DNA of 64,000 bases from an uncultured Bacteroidales bacterium (lineage in GTDB: Bacteria; Bacteroidota; Bacteroidia; Bacteroidales; Paludibacteraceae): contig CAMKPZ010000003.1 in NCBI GenBank assembly GCA_946414805.1, positions 62,001 through 126,000 on the forward strand. Reading direction: 5' to 3'. Positions within the stretch are counted from its first letter, which is position 1. The number at the start of each line of letters is the position of its first letter. Under the pieces are notes generated by a model. The model made no database searches. It was not told the origin of the DNA and worked only from the letters and a program-made list of their open reading frames with translations. The position numbers and the translations under genes are program-made. Shown one piece after another: positions 60,715 to 64,000 of the stretch.

Positions 60715-61398
60715 ATGAGTAATGATTTCTTGAAATTCGCCGTATCGCAGGGAATGAACTCCATGCATGTTGAGGATGTAATGTCCCGCAGCATGGAGTC
60801 CACCCGCGCGAGCGGATATATCTCTCCGACAATTCTGGAGGAGCGTCAGTTGAACGTGACCCAGATGGATGTCTTCAGTCGTCTGATGATGGATCGTGTG
60901 ATCTTCCTCGGAACCGAGGTGAATGATTACACGGCTAATGTGATCCAGGCGCAGTTGCTGTATCTGGATTCTACGGATAGCGAACGCGACATCAATCTGT
61001 ATCTGAACACACCGGGAGGATCGGTGTATGCAGGTCTGGGAATATACGACACGATGCAGTTTGTAAAAGCCCGTGTGGCGACGATTTGCACGGGTCTGGC
61101 AGCCTCGATGGGAGCCGTTTTGCTGGTGGCCGGAGAGAAAGGGATGCGCGCTGCGTTACCCCATAGCCGTGTGATGATCCACCAGCCCCTCGGAGGTATC
61201 CAAGGGCAGGCTTCTGATATCGAGATCACCGCTAAGGAAATCCTCAAACTCAAAGACGAACTCTATCAGATCATCTCCGATAAGTCCGGCAAATCAATGG
61301 AGCAGATTCGTCAGGATGCTGACCGCGATCACTGGATGACAGCGGCTGAGGCACTGGAATACGGAATGATTGACAAGGTATATACGCGCAAAGAATAA
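60715..61398 (+). CDS. clpP: ATP-dependent Clp protease proteolytic subunit
   Basis: Serine protease ring of ClpXP. 227 residues; nucleophile Ser in [19 protein letters not shown], His in [18 protein letters not shown], Asp in the [20 protein letters not shown] region. The N-terminal about 40 residues precede the usual first strand and may be partly processed. It is 2 bp upstream of clpX. Confidence 0.97.
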   Translation: MSNDFLKFAVSQGMNSMHVEDVMSRSMESTRASGYISPTILEERQLNVTQMDVFSRLMMDRVIFLGTEVNDYTANVIQAQLLYLDSTDSERDINLYLNTPGGSVYAGLGIYDTMQFVKARVATICTGLAASMGAVLLVAGEKGMRAALPHSRVMIHQPLGGIQGQASDIEITAKEILKLKDELYQIISDKSGKSMEQIRQDADRDHWMTAAEALEYGMIDKVYTRKE

Positions 61399-61400
61399 TA

Positions 61401-62654
61401 ATGGCGAAGAAATCTTCAAACAGTAGCAATACGTGCAGTTTCTGCGGAAGAGAAATGCCGGAGATGTTCTCAGGCATGGACGATGTACTCATCTGTAGCG
61501 AGTGTATAGAGGCAGGTCATCAGATCGTAGCAGCCAAACCTCGCAGATCCGGTGCAGAAGACCTTGGTCTCACCCTCTCTTCTCTTCCTACCCCTCAAGC
61601 AATCAAGGAGTTTCTCGATCAATATGTCATCGGTCAGGAGGAAGCCAAACGCTTCCTCTCTGTGGCTGTTTATAACCACTATAAACGTGTCCTGCAGGAG
61701 ATCAGCAATGATGATGTGGAGATTGAAAAGAGTAATATCTTGTTGGTTGGTTCGACCGGAACAGGTAAAACCCTTCTGGCCCGGACGATCGCTAAACTGC
61801 TGAAGGTTCCTTTCGCCATTGGCGATGCCACGGCTCTTACTCAGGCCGGTTATGTGGGTGAAGATGTAGAGTCGTTGTTAGTCCGTCTGCTTCAGGCTGC
61901 CGATTACGATGTAGAGAAAGCACAACGCGGCATAGTCTTTATTGATGAGATTGACAAGATTGCCCGCAAATCGGAGAACATGTCCATCACCCGCGATGTG
62001 AGCGGAGAAGGCGTGCAGCAGAGTCTGCTGAAGATGTTGGAAGGATCAATCGTCAATGTTCCGCCTCAGGGTGGGCGTAAGCATCCGGACCAAGAACTGA
62101 TTCATGTAGATACCAAGAATATCCTCTTCATCTGCGGAGGCGCTTTTGATGGCATCGAGCGCAAGATCTCCCAACGTATGAATACGCAGGTGGTGGGATT
62201 TGCCGCCCAGCAGCAGGCAGCGCAGATTGATAAGAATAACCTCCTCCAATATATTGCACCGCAGGATCTCAAGTCCTACGGACTTATTCCTGAGATCATC
62301 GGCCGTCTGCCGGTGCTGACATATCTGCAACCCTTGGACAAAGAGGCGCTGCGAAATATTCTGACGGAACCGAAGAATGCACTGACCAAGCAATATAAGA
62401 AACTTATGGCTATGGATAATGTAGCGCTCTCGTTTGACGATGATGCGCTGGATTATATCGTAGATAAGGCGATTGAGTATAAGTTAGGCGCACGCGGTCT
62501 GCGCGGCCTGATGGAGAGTGTGATGACGGATCTGATGTATGAACTGCCAAACCGTAAAAAATTGGGTATTCCTCAGACCTTTACCGTCACGAGGTTATAT
62601 GTGCAGGAGAAACTCAACCGCGCCAAACTGACCCAGTTGCAGCAGGCCGGTTGA
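61401..62654 (+). CDS. clpX: ATP-dependent Clp protease ATP-binding subunit ClpX
   Basis: AAA+ unfoldase that feeds ClpP. 417 residues: N-terminal zinc-binding domain ([13 protein letters not shown], four Cys), Walker [13 protein letters not shown] near 113, Walker [13 protein letters not shown], sensor 1 and the arginine-finger region, pore loop GYVGED, sensor 2 [11 protein letters not shown]. Directly after clpP, 2 bp apart. Confidence 0.98.
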   Translation: MAKKSSNSSNTCSFCGREMPEMFSGMDDVLICSECIEAGHQIVAAKPRRSGAEDLGLTLSSLPTPQAIKEFLDQYVIGQEEAKRFLSVAVYNHYKRVLQEISNDDVEIEKSNILLVGSTGTGKTLLARTIAKLLKVPFAIGDATALTQAGYVGEDVESLLVRLLQAADYDVEKAQRGIVFIDEIDKIARKSENMSITRDVSGEGVQQSLLKMLEGSIVNVPPQGGRKHPDQELIHVDTKNILFICGGAFDGIERKISQRMNTQVVGFAAQQQAAQIDKNNLLQYIAPQDLKSYGLIPEIIGRLPVLTYLQPLDKEALRNILTEPKNALTKQYKKLMAMDNVALSFDDDALDYIVDKAIEYKLGARGLRGLMESVMTDLMYELPNRKKLGIPQTFTVTRLYVQEKLNRAKLTQLQQAG

Positions 62655-62659
62655 TCCTA

Positions 62660-64000
62660 TTAGAATCCACTATACACTATTTCTAACTGCATTCCGTTCT
62701 TGGCGGAACGGATCTTTGTGGCAGAGAGTGTCTGTTGCTGTCGTACGGAAGTGACGACAGTATTGGTATTTGCTTCTACGGTCACAGGTACCAGCAACAT
62801 ATTCAGAATAGAGTCTCCATTGCCCTGACGCAACTGATTGGTGAGGAAATCGGAGAGATCATAGCTGTAATAATATGTGGTATTACCTACCGAATCCACC
62901 CCTTGCTGCAATGTTGCCAGAAGCGCGCAGGTATCCGATGGCAATTCACGGTTCTTGAAGAACCGATCCATGCTTTGCTCCCGGATCATGAGCAGGTGGT
63001 TCGCCGGCTGTAACCAGTCGTTACGGGTAATTTCGCTGGCTGAGCCGGTGAATTTATTCTCTACGTTCACGCGAACCTGCGCCTTATTGATATACGGACG
63101 CTTGACGGTATAGACCATTTCGTCGGCTGCGACATTCCATATGGAGTCGATACGCATGTTCATCATTACGGTATCGGCTATCTGAGCCATCGGAATACGC
63201 AGACGCGTGTATATGCCCGCGGGTGCGATAATATAATTATAGGTGTCGGAATCGTTTTGTAGAGAGGATACCAACTGTTTTTTGTCAGCGTACTGCAAGT
63301 GGTTCACGGTGCGCACTTCCGAGTTGGCGTAGAAAGCCTTTATGTCGGAGACAATAGTGTCCTTGCCGTTCTTCTGATAACTGAAATGGTAATATACTCC
63401 TAAAGCGATGTCGGATACATTCAGGATCGTGGACGAACCGAACGAAGTCTCAATCAGCAAACCTTTGAAGACTTCATTAAACTCCTCTTGGCTCTCAAAA
63501 GACTGAATAGAACCGAAATACCGCATGAAATCGTCATTGAGACGCATCCGGATCATTGGAGAGTAGGTGCCGTTATTGTTACGGATCGAATCCATTTTCT
63601 CCGAGGCCACGATGATGCGGTGGTTGGTCAGAATACTCTTGTTGCGTGAGCAGTAATCGTCTATATTCAGATCCGTTGGATAGGTTCCGGAATAACGGAA
63701 AGTCTTCCGGTCCATCATATAGGCATTGATAGCCAGCGGCGATAATTTGTCTCCTTCCCAACTGCCGTAATACATAAACAGACAAACAGAGTCCACCGAA
63801 TCCACGGTGAATGACTCCGGATAGCGGAATCCTTCAGGGCAGGCTAATTGCGTCAGGATAGAGGCACGGAGCATTCCGTAGTCCGTTTCAATCTCTCCTA
63901 ACAAGAAAGAATCCGCCTGTGAGATGATGGCAGTGCAACTGTCAATTGACGAACTGAACGCGAACGTGTCCGCCAATACGATCACTTCGTCGTCTGCCCC
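62660..64000 (-). CDS. DUF4270 family lipoprotein (partial, N-terminus missing)
   Basis: Open reading frame continues beyond the right edge (residues GADDEV precede the first possible internal start), so 447 codons of the C-terminal part are visible. All-beta protein with DSFLLGEIETDYGMLRASILTQL, SVCLFMYYGSWEGDKLSPLAINAYMM (two strands) and GVYYHFSYQKNGKDT, typical of the Bacteroidota DUF4270 exported proteins of unknown function. Convergent with clpX, 5 bp between stops. Confidence 0.82.
   Translation of the reverse strand, partial: GADDEVIVLADTFAFSSSIDSCTAIISQADSFLLGEIETDYGMLRASILTQLACPEGFRYPESFTVDSVDSVCLFMYYGSWEGDKLSPLAINAYMMDRKTFRYSGTYPTDLNIDDYCSRNKSILTNHRIIVASEKMDSIRNNNGTYSPMIRMRLNDDFMRYFGSIQSFESQEEFNEVFKGLLIETSFGSSTILNVSDIALGVYYHFSYQKNGKDTIVSDIKAFYANSEVRTVNHLQYADKKQLVSSLQNDSDTYNYIIAPAGIYTRLRIPMAQIADTVMMNMRIDSIWNVAADEMVYTVKRPYINKAQVRVNVENKFTGSASEITRNDWLQPANHLLMIREQSMDRFFKNRELPSDTCALLATLQQGVDSVGNTTYYYSYDLSDFLTNQLRQGNGDSILNMLLVPVTVEANTNTVVTSVRQQQTLSATKIRSAKNGMQLEIVYSGF

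Overview
The window looks like a chromosomal segment of a Bacteroidales bacterium, probably an uncultured gut or host-associated lineage. Evidence seen directly: promoters fit the Bacteroidota pattern TTTG-N18/21-TAnnTTTG; Shine-Dalgarno sites are absent; lipoprotein signal peptides are common; and family-restricted genes (DUF4293, DUF4294, DUF4270, fused SecDF, GldJ-type lipoprotein, PASTA protein beside an RluA synthase, fused NfnA/NfnB) are present. Genus-level placement is not possible from sequence alone.

Layout. 1-5.2 kb: end of a polysaccharide sugar transferase, tsaC, pckA, a DUF4293 protein and a PASTA/RluA pair. 5.3-12.6 kb: a small lipoprotein, a candidate structured RNA, a 2014-residue surface protein with InlB-type repeats and a 45-residue companion ORF. 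12.6-21.4 kb: gpmI, tRNA-Met, metG, an envelope protein, dacA-folP, a GldJ-like lipoprotein and gcvH. 21.5-32.3 kb: one long minus-strand run, potA-potB-potC-potD, then a TPR protein, an outer-membrane protein and a GH88/105 glycosidase. 33-42.4 kb: a lipoprotein, SRPBCC protein, psd, deoC, then nfnAB fusion-dacB-birA-rfbB-SDR. 42.4-45.2 kb: a second copy of the candidate RNA leading into an MBOAT/SGNH surface-acylation pair. 45.2-55.2 kb: an accessory region in which small redox genes (two flavodoxin-fold proteins, a cyclophilin-like protein, an ABM monooxygenase-like lipoprotein, an alpha/beta hydrolase) flank a defence cassette (kinase-like remnant, DUF1016 nuclease, EcoRI-family adenine methylase, DUF262-HNH nuclease, orphan ORF). 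55.3-64 kb: proS, a DUF4294 protein, secDF, clpP-clpX and a partial DUF4270 lipoprotein.

The most unusual signals are: (1) many short repeat elements (tandem heptamers, a GGTCTG-type element, small palindromes) that lie between genes and also, in frame, inside at least ten unrelated ORFs, including three insertions in birA alone and a 19-nt exact sequence shared by tsaC and birA; (2) two roughly 290-nt structured RNA candidates with the same architecture at 5735-6024 and 42465-42759; (3) an apparent restriction-modification operon pairing an EcoRI-family methylase with a DUF262-HNH nuclease, preceded by a perfect 11-bp-arm palindrome that covers the -7 box and by a 176-nt multi-branched inverted-repeat element; (4) an unusually extended promoter consensus used at least eleven times.
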